Source of the DNA: Linnemannia hyalina
Taxonomy: Eukaryota > Mortierellomycota > Mortierellomycetes > Mortierellales > Mortierellaceae
DNA: 64,000 nucleotides
Direction of reading: 5' to 3'
Assembly (NCBI GenBank): GCA_019671135.1
Contig: JAHRHY010000021.1
Coordinates: forward strand, 434,001-498,000
Shown here: one piece after another, positions 20,257-33,800 of the stretch
Layout: each line of letters begins with the position of its first letter
How positions within the stretch are numbered: the first letter of the stretch is position 1
The notes under the pieces: generated by a model
Told to the model about the DNA's origin: nothing
Seen by the model: the letters and a program-made list of their open reading frames with translations, nothing else
Databases searched by the model: none
Made by a program: the position numbers and the translations under genes

Positions 20257-23200
20257 TTACTGCCCGTGGTTGGGCACGGTATAGTGGTTGCTGGGAGGGT
20301 TGGAGTTGTTGCCTTGGGCGTTCTTGAAGTCGTCAATGGACTTGTAGTGCTCGAGGAGAGGCTTGAGCTCGGCCATAACATCCAACTTGTGACGGGACTT
20401 GTCTTTGCGGTAGAAGAGGTAGGCCCAGAATTTCTCCAGACCGTACATGTGTCCGTTCTGGAAGTCAGAGTAGGTCAAGGCCTCAAAGTCCAAAAACAGA
20501 TCCTGACGGAACCTCTTCTCGAGCCCATAAGAGTAGAACCGGAAGAGACACTCGAGACCGTACCGGTAGTTGGCGTTGGCATCCTCGACCGCCAACCGCT
20601 TGAACTCAGCATACATCTTCTTGTTGAAGTTGTCACGCAAGAAGTGAGACCAGAAACGGAAGAGCGTGTTCATCTCCTGAGAGTGTCCTGCTCCCTGGCG
20701 CTTGCGCTCCTTGAGGGCCTTGGCGTGGTACTTGTAGTACTTGTGCTGGATGAATCCGTTCTCGTGCAAGAGCTCGTGCGAGGGGTGCTGGAAGGCAGGG
20801 AACGAGTGAGGGGCCTCCAAGGACGTCGACAAGAGCGAAGTCTCGGTGTAGGAGCCCATCGACATACCGGCTGGCGAGTTGCCGATCGACTGAGGAGGCA
20901 AGTCCGACTGGAGGAAAGGCTGGTCGCCCAAGACCCATCCGACGGGGGCCTGAGCATAGTGCTGGCGGGAATCAGCGTTGCCACCCTTGCCGCCCTGGGC
21001 ACCCTTCAAGGGATAGAAACGAGCAGCCTGGCTCTTCTTGCCCTTCTTGGACTTGTTGTTGTTTGTGCTGGCGGCGGCGCTGCTGCCCTCGGCAGGGGTG
21101 ACCTGGAGATGGTTGCTCAAACTGCTAGTGCGGGGGTGGGAGCCAGTCAAAGCTGCAAACTGCTCCTCCGAGATCATCTCGACCTTCTTGTTCGAGTGGG
21201 CGAGACTTCCGCGGCGGTTGTTGTTGCGCTTGCGCTGAAGATCGTGCTCGTAGTGGTAGAGTCCCTCGTTGATCATGTCGTTGATATCGTCGTTCATTGC
21301 CTTGCGCTCGTACGATCCGTGAGTCCTGTCGCGCTTCTTCTGGGTGACGATCAAAATCTTGGCGACAGTGTCATCGTCAAACTCGTCGTCGTCTTCATCA
21401 TCGTCATCACTGACATAGTACTTTTGAACGGTGCCAGTGCGAGCGCTGCCGAGAAGGTTGTCATCATCAAACTGGAAAAGGTCGTCGTCGTCTCCTTGGC
21501 CGCTCGAGGTGGTGTTCTTGGACTGAGGGGCGGGAGGGGATGGGTGAGCAATGGATCCGCGCTTCTTCGTCTTGGAATGCTTGATGCGCCAATCATCCTC
21601 GATAACAGGGGTCGTCAAAGTGGCGGGATGAGGACCCCTGACATGGGGCACAAACGAGGAACGAGTGGGCTGGAAGGGAACGGATCCGTCCTCCTTTGGG
21701 AAGATCCAGGTAGCCCAGTCTCCCTTCTTGCGGATGTTATCGCCATTGAGCTCAATCACATTGCTGTCCTTGATGGTCTCCTTGATAAGCGCGTGGTCAG
21801 TGGTGAGGCTCTTAACACGGTTAAAGTTGGCAACCAACGACAGAGGAACGAATCCTTGTGCGTCCATCTGCGTGCGCATGTAGACATCCTTGCACAAATT
21901 CTCAACCGAAAAGTAATATTCCCTAATGACATGGAGCAATAATATGGACGATAAACGTTGTTAGTTTCCGACTCGAATACACAAACCAAGCCTTCAGATC
22001 GGAATCAAGCGAAGAACTCAAAACCTACATCTGCTGAAGAAGGAAAGCTTTCACTTCGTCGGTGTTAATGCCGTTAGGGGCGGCCTGCTGGTACATGTAA
22101 GCGACGTTTCCGACAGATGCCCTATAGTTGGGGCGAGTGCCATGTGTCTTGCCTCCACCTAATTGATGTGAATGTTATCAATTACAAGTGGGTTAGCAAA
22201 GCAAATCTTTCTTGGTGACTCATTTTGGATTGCTTTTTCTTTGTGATCAATTGACTTACGTCCACGACCATGCTGAGGGCGAGTCTGGCTGCGGTGATGG
22301 TGCGATCCGTTCTGCTGCTGGGGCTCGCCGTCAAACACGGAGGGCACAGAGGCGCGACGGCCATGGGTAGGCTGTTGTGGGGCAGTTGAGGAAGTGGCAG
22401 ATTCAGCGGCCTGGGAGGTGACCTTAGCATCAGAGGACACGTGCTTGGAGCGACGTGGCTGTTGTCCGTCCTGGTGGTTCTTGGATCCATGTGCTTGCGT
22501 TGAATGAGTAATGTTGGCCCATTTGTTCTTCTTGTGGATCGGTGCCGCGGCGGCGACGGGTTCTGGCTTGTTGTCTTTCTCGGCGGATGCGCTAGGATCA
22601 GGCCAGACGTTGGTGTCGTCAAGCGAGGGGAGATGCTGCTGAATCTTTTTGTTCTTTTTCGACTTTTGACTGTCGTCCTTGGCATCTACATGGATCGGTG
22701 AAGGTAGTAGTGACGATAACAATGATTAGCGTACATCCATTGGTGAGAAACTTTGTCTCTTTTTCTTCTCCTTCCTTGAATCGAGTAGCTTTGAGTAGTG
22801 AGATTATGACAATGAAGGTGTCCAGAAATAGACAAGCCGTGTGACGACGTCGACAATGGATCCCCGCAAATGTCTCAATAATTATTGAGAGAAAAGATCA
22901 TTCATGTGTCCGGGAGAGATAGTGGCGGGAGTACGAGCTGGAAAGCGACTCTTGACTCAACCCGTCACCAGGTTACGGATAGAATCCCTGCCAAGGAAGA
23001 ATAATCGACAAAAAACCACTTTCTCACGGCCCTTCTTTTGGGTGTGTGCTCAGTTCGTTGGGGGGGTTCATATTTCTCTTTGGTGATTATGAGACAAAGG
23101 AGGAATGGTGGTGACAATGGAACGAGGGGTATAAGAGACAATGTAGAGCAAGTTGAGATTGCTCGATCAGGTTTCTCCGTCCCTTGCCCCTCTCTTTCTA

Positions 23201-23703
23201 CTCTTCCCCGTCTCTCTCTATATTTCTTGAGGCTCCCTCTATATCCTCTTTCTGTCACTTACTATCTTCATCTACTCATCCTCTTACTTTCACACCCATA
23301 CACTTTGTTTTGTTGAGTCATGCATCTTTTTTATCTTTCATGGAGTCCAATTGATCCGATATTATGAAGGGGTGGTAGACCATACATCAAAGATGAAAAG
23401 GAAAAAAAAAAGATGACAAAAAGGCAACTTACCAAGGGTGACCTCCTTGATGTTCTCGATGATGGATTCGACACGCTTCTCGGCCTCGGCCTCGGGGTTG
23501 CTGGCAGGCTTCACTGCCGCATCCTTGCGAGGGAGCTTCCAGGGATTGACTGCAGGCGCAGAAGGAATCTTCTTTTCTGGGGCAGGCGCAGAGGTTTGTT
23601 CAGTAGAAGTGGTGGTGGCGGGTGTCGTCACTGACTGCGAGACGGCGGTGTGATCCTCCACATGGTTGTCAATGGTTTCCGAGGGGACTGTTGAGCTGAC
23701 CAT
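20257..23703 (-). CDS. LARP1: LARP1-like La-motif protein with DM15 region
   Basis: Four exons (23433-23703, 22260-22685, 22029-22158, 20257-21922) join in phase to 830 residues. The La motif spans about residues 255-350, with [37 protein letters not shown] and DNIRKK. The C-terminal 170 residues form a DM15 region of three helical repeats ([52 protein letters not shown]). La motif plus DM15 is diagnostic for LARP1. In animals LARP1 binds the cap and TOP motif of ribosomal-protein mRNAs under TOR control, with the DM15 contacting the cap. Linkers are Ser/Gln/Asp-rich with an acidic D/E tract (about 21395-21420). The start ATG at 23703 opens [14 protein letters not shown]. The gene is divergent from CSE1 across 1.3 kb. 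Confidence 0.92.
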
Positions 23704-25032
23704 GCTGAGTTTTTTTGTGCTGGTTGTTGTTATTGTTGGTTGTTTGTTGATGTTGTTGTTGTTTGTAGGTGTTGTTGTAGACGGTTGAGGTTATGTGAAT
23801 TTGTCCGGCTTTTTTTGTCAAGTTTTTAAAGGGAAAATAGTTTTGTGTAAAAACGCGAAATAAAGTAAGGGAAGAAGGCAAGGCTGATCAGGTGAACCCT
23901 TTGATGAGTGGAAAGAGTCGGGTTGTGATCTGTTCAAGAGATGAGAACAAGGTGCAGGAAAGAAAAGAGCCTGGTGGTTAGCGATGCTGCCTTCTGTTGC
24001 CTTCTTTTCTCTTCCCGTGAGTGTCGGCTGTTTGTATTCCCAGGGTGGTCCAGAAAGAAGAGTGTTTTGTCCAGCAGAGTCGTCGTGTCCAAGTGTATGG
24101 TTTTCCAGTCCAGAGACAGAGTAACAGAGGGTGACGAAGGAGGATACTTTACTTGCGAAGGAAGAGGGAAGGGGCGAAGAGTGGAGTTGTGTGTATGAGT
24201 GTGAGAGGTTGAAGGAGAAGAAAGAAGAGAGATAGAGAGAGGAAAAGTAGTGCGCGCATGATATGTCTAGAGCAAAATTGGCTCCAATGGCGCTCGATGA
24301 CGGATCGCAGGCAGTGAACAAAACGTTCTTTTTCTTTCCAAAGACGGTCACTCTCGCCCTTTTCATAGGGTTGAGTGCCACATCTACACCTCCAACACAC
24401 ACACATGCGATGTCATATCAGGAGAATTAGGCCAGGCAGGCACAGGCACATAATAGTGGTGGATACCTTACACACATACGTAAAGACTAGACCGCGCTTC
24501 GACCCGGCATCCTTGTCTGTTGTCTAGACTCCGCTTCGGGGTTGCTCCGAAGGGGAAAAAGAACCCATGACATCAGTCAACTTGGTTGCCAGGTTGATGA
24601 TTGGGCGTCACCCTTAAGGATGATATTTTTTTCCCCTTAATGGAGACAGGGTGCCTTTTCCCTTCATCCTCATACTCCCACACACAAACAGCACAGGGAT
24701 AATTGCATGGCCCCAGATAACCTGTTCCGTCAGCTTTGCCGCGCAACACATTGAAATTTCTTTTGTTCCCTGCTTCGTTCTTTCTTCTTCTCTTTTACGT
24801 TTACGCCAACACCAACGCCGTCGCTCAGCCTCCAGGAATAACGACAGCACCCTTTTGTTCACTCGACACCCTTCAAGACAACAGCTGACAAACCCCCTGC
24901 CCCCTTTTCTCGACCCTGCGCGTTCCTTTCTTTTCATTATTGATCAACGCGCGTTCTTTTCACAACGAATTCATTCAACAAAACCTCACTTCTCATACTC
25001 AACAGCCAACAGCAACAACTAAAAAAGTCACC
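23704..25032. other. Divergent intergenic region LARP1 / CSE1
   Basis: 1.3 kb between two outward-facing genes, so it should hold both promoters. The LARP1 side carries TTG/TTGTTG-rich leader sequence; the CSE1 side is C/A-rich. Open frames here look like chance frames. Confidence 0.6.
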
Positions 25033-28000
25033 ATGGGAGACACCCTTCAAGTGAACGATAGCAGCATGCAGGCGTTGGCTGCTTACCTCCAAAAGACCCT
25101 CGAGCCCTCCACTCGTCACGAAGGTATGGTGTTTTTTTTCACACTTCTTGGCGACATGGGAACCAAAACAACCAGCCACGCGATGCTCGCCCCATTTGCC
25201 ACCAAAAACGTGTTGGATCCAACAAGGCATCAGAATGACTCACCAATGACCCTCTAACCCTCTATTTGCTCACTGCAACAATAGCTGAGGTGTTTTTGAA
25301 CAAGCTGGAGCAGAACCAGAACTTCGGACAGCTGGTTTTGCAGCTGATTGCGACAAAGTCCTACGACTTGCATATTCGCTTTGCCGCGTCACTTTTGTTC
25401 AAGAACTTTATCCGCCGCAATTGGATGGTATGTTGTAACAAAAGCAGGTTCTGGAGCAAAGAGAAATGCCTCCCTATTGACTATCTCAATGACCACTGCG
25501 GTATTAACACAACACTTCTTATTTTCCTGTTCTGTGCACTAGATTGATGATGAGCGGGACAACAGGATCACAGCAGGGGACAGGGATGCGATCAAGGGCA
25601 GGATCGTTGATTTGATGACCATCTCCGAGGCCAGGATCCAACTTCAACTCTCTGACGCAGTCACCCAAATCGCCGACACTGACTTTCCTCAAAAGTGGCA
25701 AGGACTTATTCCTGTAAGCGCTAGGGAATCATATATTACCACGCAAATCCATATGCTGGCAAACTTGGAGATGGGCCATGGTGACCGCAGATGTTGACTT
25801 CTCACACTATGCCATCCATTTACACGAAACGATAACAATAGGAACTTGTCAGCAAACTGAACGCTCAGGATTTTGTTACCAACAACGGACTCTTACAAAC
25901 CGCACACTCTATCTTCCAAAGGTAACGTGATGAAGAGTGTATGTGGTATTTGGTCCGAGCTACTGGGCGTGTGGGCCATGTGATATGTAACATACTAACG
26001 ATTGGCTGGCTTATCACGGGCATGTAGATGGCGTCCTCTGTATCCTTCGGACAACCTTTACACCGAGATCAAGATTGCATTGGAAAGCTTCTGCGAGCCC
26101 TACCGTCAAGTTTTCTTGGTAGGCAGTCGAACTTGAATGTGCAGGACTGATTGAGACAATGGCAGAAATACATAACTTGGGACATGGTCACTAACAGCAG
26201 TGTTGCCCGTTTCGTCTTATTGCGACTGTAGGCTACGGACAGAATGATTGAGGCTAGCGGGCAAAATGCCCCCCAGCTCAAGGTTCTTTTTGAGACTCTT
26301 CACCTGTTGACGGAGATCTACCACGATTTGAACTGCCACGACATCCCTGAGTACTTTGTCACGCATCTTCAAGAGTTCCTGGGTCTCTTCCACAAGTATT
26401 TGAGCTACGATAACCCTCTGCTCGCTGGAGACGTAAGTTGCTCTATGAATGCGCGTTAGGGATCAGCGGTTGCAAGTGTCCTCCAAAAACTGAGTAATGC
26501 TAATCTCGCACATGCGTCGAAAACGAAATAGGACGATGACACACCTGGACCTATCTTGCAAGTCAAGGCGTCAATTTGCGAGGTCGTCGAGCTTTATAGC
26601 AAGCGCTACGAGGAGGACTTTACTTCACTGCCAGATTTCATTCAGACCTCATGGGCTCTGTTGACTACCCTCGGATTGGAGCCCAAGAATGATACGGTAT
26701 GCCATCAGCAGATTTCACATCCGAGCGCGCGCAAGATGCTAGAACGAAATTCGTTTCCGGATACTAACGAGAAAAATATTCCTTTTTGGTGGACATCATA
26801 GCTGGTAAGTAAGGCAATGTCTTTCTTGACGTCGGTTGTCAAGAACGGTCGTCACAAGGAGATGTTCAGCTCAAAGGAGGTTCTCTCGCAGCTCTGCGAG
26901 AAGATTGTACTTCCCAACATGGGACTGAGAGGTAATAGTCAATTTCTTTATCTTTGACTGTCGGGAATCGATTGAAAGTTCCTCATATTGAAGTTTGAGT
27001 AAATGCTGACATTTTTCGCCTTTCACGCGTCCACGACACATGTAGAATCGGACGAGGAGCTGTTCGAGGATGAACCAATTGAGTACATTCGCCGCGATCT
27101 CGAGGGCTCGGACAGCGAAACACGCCGCAGGGCCGCAACAGAGTTGGTTCGTGGACTGTTGGATCAATACCCCACCGATGTCACTGCCATCATCACCAAC
27201 TACATCCAACACTACCTCCAGCGATACAACAGTAACGTGGCTGCGAACTGGAAGGACAAGGACGCTGCCATGTTTTTGCTGACAAGTATCGCCGCCAAGA
27301 GCTCTGGATCCCAGGTATGTCTTCATTCAAGGGATTGGGTTGTCAGATCTCAATATGCAATACAATGTCGGAATACACGTACTAATTCCAATTCCTTTCA
27401 TATTTTACGCATGTTTCAAGTTCGGAGTCACCGAGACAAACGCAGAGGTCAACATTCTGGACTTTTTCGAGAAGAATGTTATCCCCGATCTCAACGCGGC
27501 AGTCTCTGGGGCCATTCACCCCATATTGAAGGTCGATGCCATCAAGTACCTCTACACCTTCAGAGGACAGTTCTCAAAGGATCAGCTCCTCGGAGCGCTG
27601 CCTCTTCTAGCACGCCACCTGGAGAGCACCAATTACGCCGTCTACACCTATGCCGCCATCTGCATTGAGCGCATCTTGTTCATGCGCGTCTCTGGTGCTA
27701 CCGGACCTATGTTGTATGTCACCCAAAGATTACTATTACAGCAGTATGTTAAATATGAAGGAGGATGTCAGCGTCAAGTCTAAACGTCTACATACTTTCG
27801 CTAATTTTCTGCGATAGGTTCTCCTCCGATGACATTGCACCTCTGGCTGAAGCCTTAACCTCCAACTTGTTCCGCCTCATTGAGCTTGGACAGACCCCCG
27901 AAAAGTTGGCTGAAAACGACTACCTCATGAAGTGTAAGTGCAGTTCTCAGGTCTAGCATGTATACATATACTGTGCAGTCTTCGCAGCCACTGATAGTTT

Positions 28001-29629
28001 TCTTCTTTGTCTTAACAGGCCTAATGCGTTTGATTTTGACGGTTCGCGAGAAGATGATGCCCTTGGTCAGTCTCTGTTTGGCTCGCTTGACCGCTATTGT
28101 CCAGGCTGTGAGCACCAACCCCAGTAACCCCAAGTTCAACCACTACGTCTTTGAGAGTATTGGTGCCTTAATCCGTTTCATCTGTACTGCCTCGCCCGAG
28201 GCTGCTGGACAGTTCGAGAACCTCCTGTTCCAGCCCTTCCAGGTCATTCTCCAGCAGGATATTGTCGAGTTCACTCCTTATGTCTTCCAGTTGCTCTCAC
28301 AGCTGTTGTCCTTCAACGCTGGTACCGAACTTGCACCATCCTACCAGGCTCTGTTCCTCCCACTCGTGCAACCTACTCTTTGGCAACAGCAAGGTAACTC
28401 TTTCGCATGGGCATGTTTTTTGACTGATATTGAATAAGTATCTGCGTTGCTGACATACTTTGTACATTGTAATCATTTTTCGTAGGAAACATCCCTGCTT
28501 TGGTTAAGCTGTTGCAGGCATACTTGCAGAAGGGATGGCCATGGATCGTTGCCAACAATCAGTTGGAGCCTTTGCTGGGAGTCTGCCAAAAGTTGGTCTC
28601 GTCGAAGATTAACGACCACCACTCGTTCGAACTCCTTCAGACCATGATTCTCAATGTCCCCATGTAAGTATCTAGTTAAGAATAACTATGCTGTTGCTTT
28701 CTGATTTACCAAAGCCACTTGTTGACTTACGCTCATACGATGTTTTATTGTAGGTCTACGCTCGGAAACTATATGAAGCATGTGTTGGTGATGTTGCTGA
28801 CTCGCCTTCAAACGCACAAGACAGACAAGTTCAGGAAGGGATTTATCAACTTTTCGTTCTTTTACATGGCGCTGGATCTAGAGGGAACTGGACCCGATGG
28901 TTATTGGGCACTTTTTGACACTGTACAGTCGGGATTGTTTGTCCAGTTCTTGAAGACGGCATGGTTGGCTGAGGCACAAAAGGTGTCTGGTCGCATTGAG
29001 CGCAAGACTTGTGCTGTGGCGATGGTCCGTCTCTTGACCAGCTGCAGAACCATTACCGAGGGAACCAATTTTGATGCAGCCTGGTAAGTTTTTTTTGTAT
29101 GATATGGCATATCGTTTTCGGATACGGTGGAATGAGTATCTAACGGAGATATAACGAATATTTTGCTTCATGATCAATTAGGCCTTCGGTGATGAATGCG
29201 TTGGTCAAGTTGTTTGAGGCGCCTCAGGATGTGAAGGGAGCTACACAGGATGCCGCTATGGATGCAGATCTGTATGCGATTGACATTGAGGAGACTGGAT
29301 ACCAGTCTCAGTTCTCTCAATTGGCCACGACATCGAGCAGCAAGATTGATCCTACTGCTCAGATCCAGGACCCCAAGCAGTTCCTTCTCGAGGGCATTGT
29401 CCGTTTCAATCAAGCATACCCTGGACGAGTACGTTTTTTTTTATTTGATCGTTCTATGTTTTCCTGATTTGTTTATTTATTGTGGTTGAAGCGATGCCCT
29501 AACATATTACTTTTGTTGATCTATTTGCTTTTGTTCCCGTTACAGTTCCAGCACGGGCAAGTCCAGCTGCAGCCGGATACACAGGCCCATTTGGCCAACT
29601 ACCTGTCGTCAGCAGGGATCGCTCTGTAA
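25033..29629 (+). CDS. CSE1: Exportin-2 / CSE1 (importin-alpha re-exporter)
   Basis: Sixteen exons can be joined in phase: 25033-25123, 25285-25427, 25543-25713, about 25842-25921, 26028-26118, 26232-26432, 26532-26696, 26802-26931, 27046-27314, 27421-27713, 27818-27933, 28019-28393, 28486-28663, 28754-29083, 29182-29428 and 29546-29629. The product is about 987 residues, against 960-970 for yeast and human CSE1. It is a HEAT-repeat karyopherin. The N-terminus has the importin-beta N-terminal pattern (RFAASLLFKNFIRRNW), the CSE1 core runs through DLNCHDIPEYFVTHLQEF and LFEDEPIEYIRRDLEGSDSE, and the C-terminal CAS domain includes FNHYVFESIGALIRF and FINFSFFYMALDLEG. The protein exports importin-alpha from the nucleus with Ran-GTP. 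The start ATG has a good context (GTCACCATGG). Most introns are 85-135 nt. Confidence 0.97.
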
Positions 29630-30346
29630 GAAGCACAGAAGCTTTAACCCCCAACCGACATGAGATTCAAACACAAAAACAAACAGTACTTACCACCTAC
29701 CTAACCCTACCCACTTTCCCCACCATTCGCTAAAAAGACAACAACAAGATTCAAAAATAAAGGTTATCTCGTTTTCCAGATAATGAATGACACTTCAGTT
29801 AAAAAGAGACAAAGAATAATGACGGCAAAGACAAAAGAACGAGATGGAAGAAGAGTCTTGGCAACTGCGCTATGTTTGTATCGGTTGGTGGTTAGTCGTA
29901 AAATGAACCGTTTTACGGTTGATTCGGTAGTCGTGTGCCGTGTTGTGTGCGTGTGCGTGTATTATATAGTTGTGAGCAAGAAGGTGGAGGGGTGAAATGA
30001 ACCGCTCCGTCAGAGACCCGGAGGAGAGAGAGGGGAAGAAGGGAGATCGATGTGTCAGCCAAGCTCACTCACACTCGCAATTCATTCGCAGAACTACATT
30101 CACTTTGTCCCGAAGCGAGCAAGAAATAACCTTCTTTTTCTCTCCTTGACAATTCCGTCGCCCTTCACCTTTCTTCACCCTCTCCTCCTCTCATTCTTTC
30201 ATCAACGACTATACTCATTTCTTTCTCTTTCTCCTTCTCTCTCTCTCTCCCCCTCGTTGCATCGGCACTTCACCCAACTCAACTTAACCTCTCCCTTTCC
30301 TTCACTAACAGTCGCCTTCTTTCACCTTTACATTACCAACACAACA
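29630..30346. other. CSE1 3' flank and acyl-CoA-binding protein upstream region
   Basis: An AATAAA-like element at 29755-29760 may serve CSE1. From about 30110 the plus strand is C/T-rich, ending in ACACAACAATG at the next start. Nothing else seen. Confidence 0.6.
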
Positions 30347-33214
30347 ATGAGTTCTCACAGCAACAAAAACGCACACAGGAGTCCACCCAGTTCACCGACT
30401 TCACAAGCAGCCTTGCGTTCACGGTCACCGCCCTTGAGTCCCCTTCCCTCCCTCTCTACTACCCTTCCAGGACTGACAGCTTTTGACCGGGCAGTGCATG
30501 TAGTCAATATCAGCAACACTACAAGTCAAGGAATTAATGATGTCTCGGTGTCGTCCACTGGGTCTTCGGACCGGGTCGTCTTTTCTGCTGAGGAACAACT
30601 CCTTGTAAGCATACGAACTGATTTCTTTTTTCGTGTTGGTGTTTGCTTAGTGTGTGGGGGTTCCCTTTCCTCCCTTCTGTTGTTCATACTGAGACGAGCG
30701 GGAAACAAGGAAGGGAAGGAAGGAAGAGATCGATGCAACCCCGTTTGTCCGTCGGCGGTCGTCAAGAGAGACGAGAGCGATCGATCATTACCGGATGAAA
30801 TTTCTTCTTTTTTGTCCCTCCATGTGAAAGAAAGACGAGACCACTTTACAACGAAGAGTCACCCCCCTTTTCTCTTTCCGTTGGCGACCAATTGCAATTA
30901 TTAACAACGATTTACTTCCTCGTCTCTTTGCTCTGACTAGCTCTATGGCGCATACAAGCAGGCGACAAAGGGCGATGTGAAAGTGCTAAAGCCAACGTTC
31001 TTCGATATCGCTGCCAGGAGCAAGTGGCAGGCATGGGCAAACATGCGGGGCAAGACCCAGGATGAAGCCAAGGCCGTCTACGTCAAGCTCGTCGTCAAGG
31101 TAATACCTTCTTTCTTATTCATTTCCGCAACAACCCTATCGCCCCATTGTTTGCACTTGCCCTCGTAACAATTATTTTTTAGTCCGTGTGTTCTTTCTGT
31201 CTTCCTGCACCCCCGTTGACTGTCTGTCGATCAAGAGAGACCGAAACTAACGCGTACTTTATTTCCCCGCCTATTATACGAAACACACGAGCAGTCGTTG
31301 ACGAAACCCGACAACCATCCGGATCACTACATGCTCGCAGACGAAATCATCCAACGACCCCCTTCACCACCCCCTTCCCTCTCCCGTGCTGCCTCCCCAA
31401 CAACAACAACAACTACAACTTCAAACCTTGACAAGGACCTTCCTCCCATTCAATTCGAGCCCACCTCTTCCACTTCTAAACAATCCTCAACAAAAGATAC
31501 CCAACACCCATACCAACACCAACGGAAAGGATCTGTTAGCCATTCGATCCGATCGGTCGCGACCGGAGGGATCCACTCTGCAGCTGCCTCTGTTTATGAG
31601 CTCGCGAATGAACAGCCCTTTGACACTGAGGCTGATACGACTCCCGCCGTTAATACAAAGACGACGACCACCACCACCGACTCCACAAATCAACCGTCGT
31701 ATCATGAGATCACAGAGACATTGGTCGAGGAGGAGATCTTGGACGACGACGAGTATGCCAACGAGATCCAAAAGGTCACCATGGCCTCGCCCACTTTTTC
31801 ACAGTCGCCATCCAGTCCGTTCGGGCAGCAGCAACAGCATGGCAAGGACGATACGGACGCTGACAATGAGGAGGAAGATGATGATGTCTACCAGTCTTCA
31901 GTAGAGTATGACGATGACGATGATCGGGGCAGCTCCCTTGGGTCTGCGCGTTCTTCGACCGAGATCCAGCCAACAACGGTGACCACGACTCGACAACAGC
32001 AACAGGAGCATCAAGTTAAGGGTGACGACTTCATCGATGAGGGTGTATTTGATGAGGAGGAGAAGGATGAACTGGTCGCGGTTGTTGACGACTCGCCGCG
32101 GTTCAAGCTGGAAGCACCCACACCGGTTGCAGAGTTTGATGAGAAGCATGCAGCACCATTGCCGCCATTGTCGAGCGGTTTTCAACTTGTTGGCGCGGGA
32201 CAGAATAAGCCATTGGGATCGCCTGTGGTGGAACCGTACCGGGTCAATGTTGCCCTTGAAACCCCCTCGACTCCACAATCAGTACCACCAACGATAGCGT
32301 CACCCCACGCGCATGCTGGCGCAGGTGAGGAAGCTGTCTGCCCGGTCTCGAAGAAGACTGCTTCATCAGGAGGAGTGTGTCCTGCGGCCATGTTTGCCCA
32401 GGCAAGAGCCGCCGCTGCAGGAACTAGCGCCAAGACTGACGAGGGGGCATTGGAACCTCAACAATCGACCCACTCTAGCCCAGAACCAGTCCCCACTGTT
32501 ACTGCTGAACAGGCTGAGCCATTGGACAACACCACCCAACACCATCGCGCCACAACAGAGCCTGCCCCCTCGGCAGCACCAGCCCCATCTTCTTCGTCAA
32601 CCTCCTCTGCGGTCACTGCTGCTACCAATCAGGGCAAGAGGATCGGACAAGGGATCGTGTCTCGGTTCACGGCACTCAGGAGCAGTCTAGCAGCCGCCTC
32701 TGCTCGTGCTGCATCCTCTGCACTCTCTAGTGGCTCCTCTTCTTCGTCTTTGACCCTCAAGAACAAGAATGCGGTGGTGGTCAAGGATCCTATCACCAAC
32801 CAGTCCGTCACAATCGTTTGCCCACATCTCGAAACCACACAAGTCCTCGAGACCGAAGTGGTCCGCATGCAAACAGAAATCTCTGTTCTCCACGAACGCC
32901 TCGACCTCCTCCAGGAATCGCTCAAGATCAAATCCCAAACTCGGGCTCAGGAGCGTCGTTCGGCAAGAGGGATCTTGAAGTTGGTCCTTCGCCAGGGGTT
33001 GATCAATGCGGTATTGTTGTTGATTGTGTTTGCGGTGTTGTATAAGCGCAAGTCTCCAATTGCATTTGCGATCTTGGCATATGTAGGGCAGGGTGCGAAG
33101 GAGGGCGAGGCTGGATGGAGGGCGTTGATGAGGTGGTCTGCGGATGTTGTACGGACGAGCCAGAGGAATCAGACGTTGATGCTTCGTGCTGGACGGAGGA
33201 ACGGGTACTGGTAG
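30347..33214 (+). CDS. Acyl-CoA-binding protein with C-terminal membrane anchor (ACBD4/5-like)
   Basis: Three exons (30347-30604, 30941-31099, 31295-33214) encode 778 residues. The acyl-CoA-binding domain covers about residues 45-140: FDRAVHVVN, then LLLYGAYKQATKGDV across the first intron, and SKWQAWANMRGKTQDEAKAVYVKLV. A long Ser/Thr/Gln-rich, acidic middle follows. A coiled-coil stretch lies near residues 655-690 (LETEVVRMQTEISVLHERLD), then one hydrophobic segment (GLINAVLLLIVFAVLYKR, about 708-725) and a second weaker one. This layout (ACB domain, disorder, coiled coil, C-terminal anchor) is that of ACBD4/ACBD5 and related peroxisomal ACBPs. The acidic region around residue 337 holds a FFAT-like motif, so the protein may tether an organelle to the ER through VAP. 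Peroxisomal location is inferred. Confidence 0.85.
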
Positions 33215-33800
33215 AATTAGAGTTAGCCTCTAGATAACGATAAGAACAATATATATAAAAATGCATGCTGAGTGCATGCGATACGTGGATGTGAACAAAT
33301 GCAAAATACCCGCCTCCCTAGGCTCTAAGTCGAAGACAGCAATTACTGCGACCTTGGTGAAGTGAGTGCCGTCGTCAACTGGATGGGTCAGAGCCTACCG
33401 CCACCCCTGAAAGAAATAATATTCACACGCCTCCGCACAGACAGATGATCCACACTCTCTCTTCATCTGCCCTTGTCCATTGTCAACCAGCCAGATGGCC
33501 TCAGTTTTTGCCACTCCTTTCTGCGCCTCTACTAGTTAAATACCCTTCACTCCCTGTACAATAAAACAGCATCTTTCCTTAGCTTTCTCCCTTCTTCCTT
33601 GTCCTTCTCGCTCCCCTTCTTGCTCGCCTTCTCGCTCCCCTTCTCGCTCCCCTTCTTGCTCCTCTTCCTCCCTTCCCCTTCTTGTTCCTTCACTTATACT
33701 CACTTGCTCTACTGCTTAACATTATCGCACTGCCCTCACCACCCTCGGCATCCTCGTCATCCCCGTCAATCCCGTCGCCCTCTTCATTTTTTTGACAACA
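33215..33800. other. Spacer with CT-rich promoter
   Basis: 3' flank of the ACBP gene, then a C/T-rich leader with imperfect CTTCTCGCTCCC repeats at about 33601-33665, just before the F-box/LRR gene. No other gene seen. Confidence 0.6.

Noticed and set aside
20266..21942. 558-codon open frame on the plus strand
   Set aside because: Exact antisense of the LARP1-like last exon. Valine/leucine-rich composition is the mirror of its GA-ending codons, and no domain is seen.
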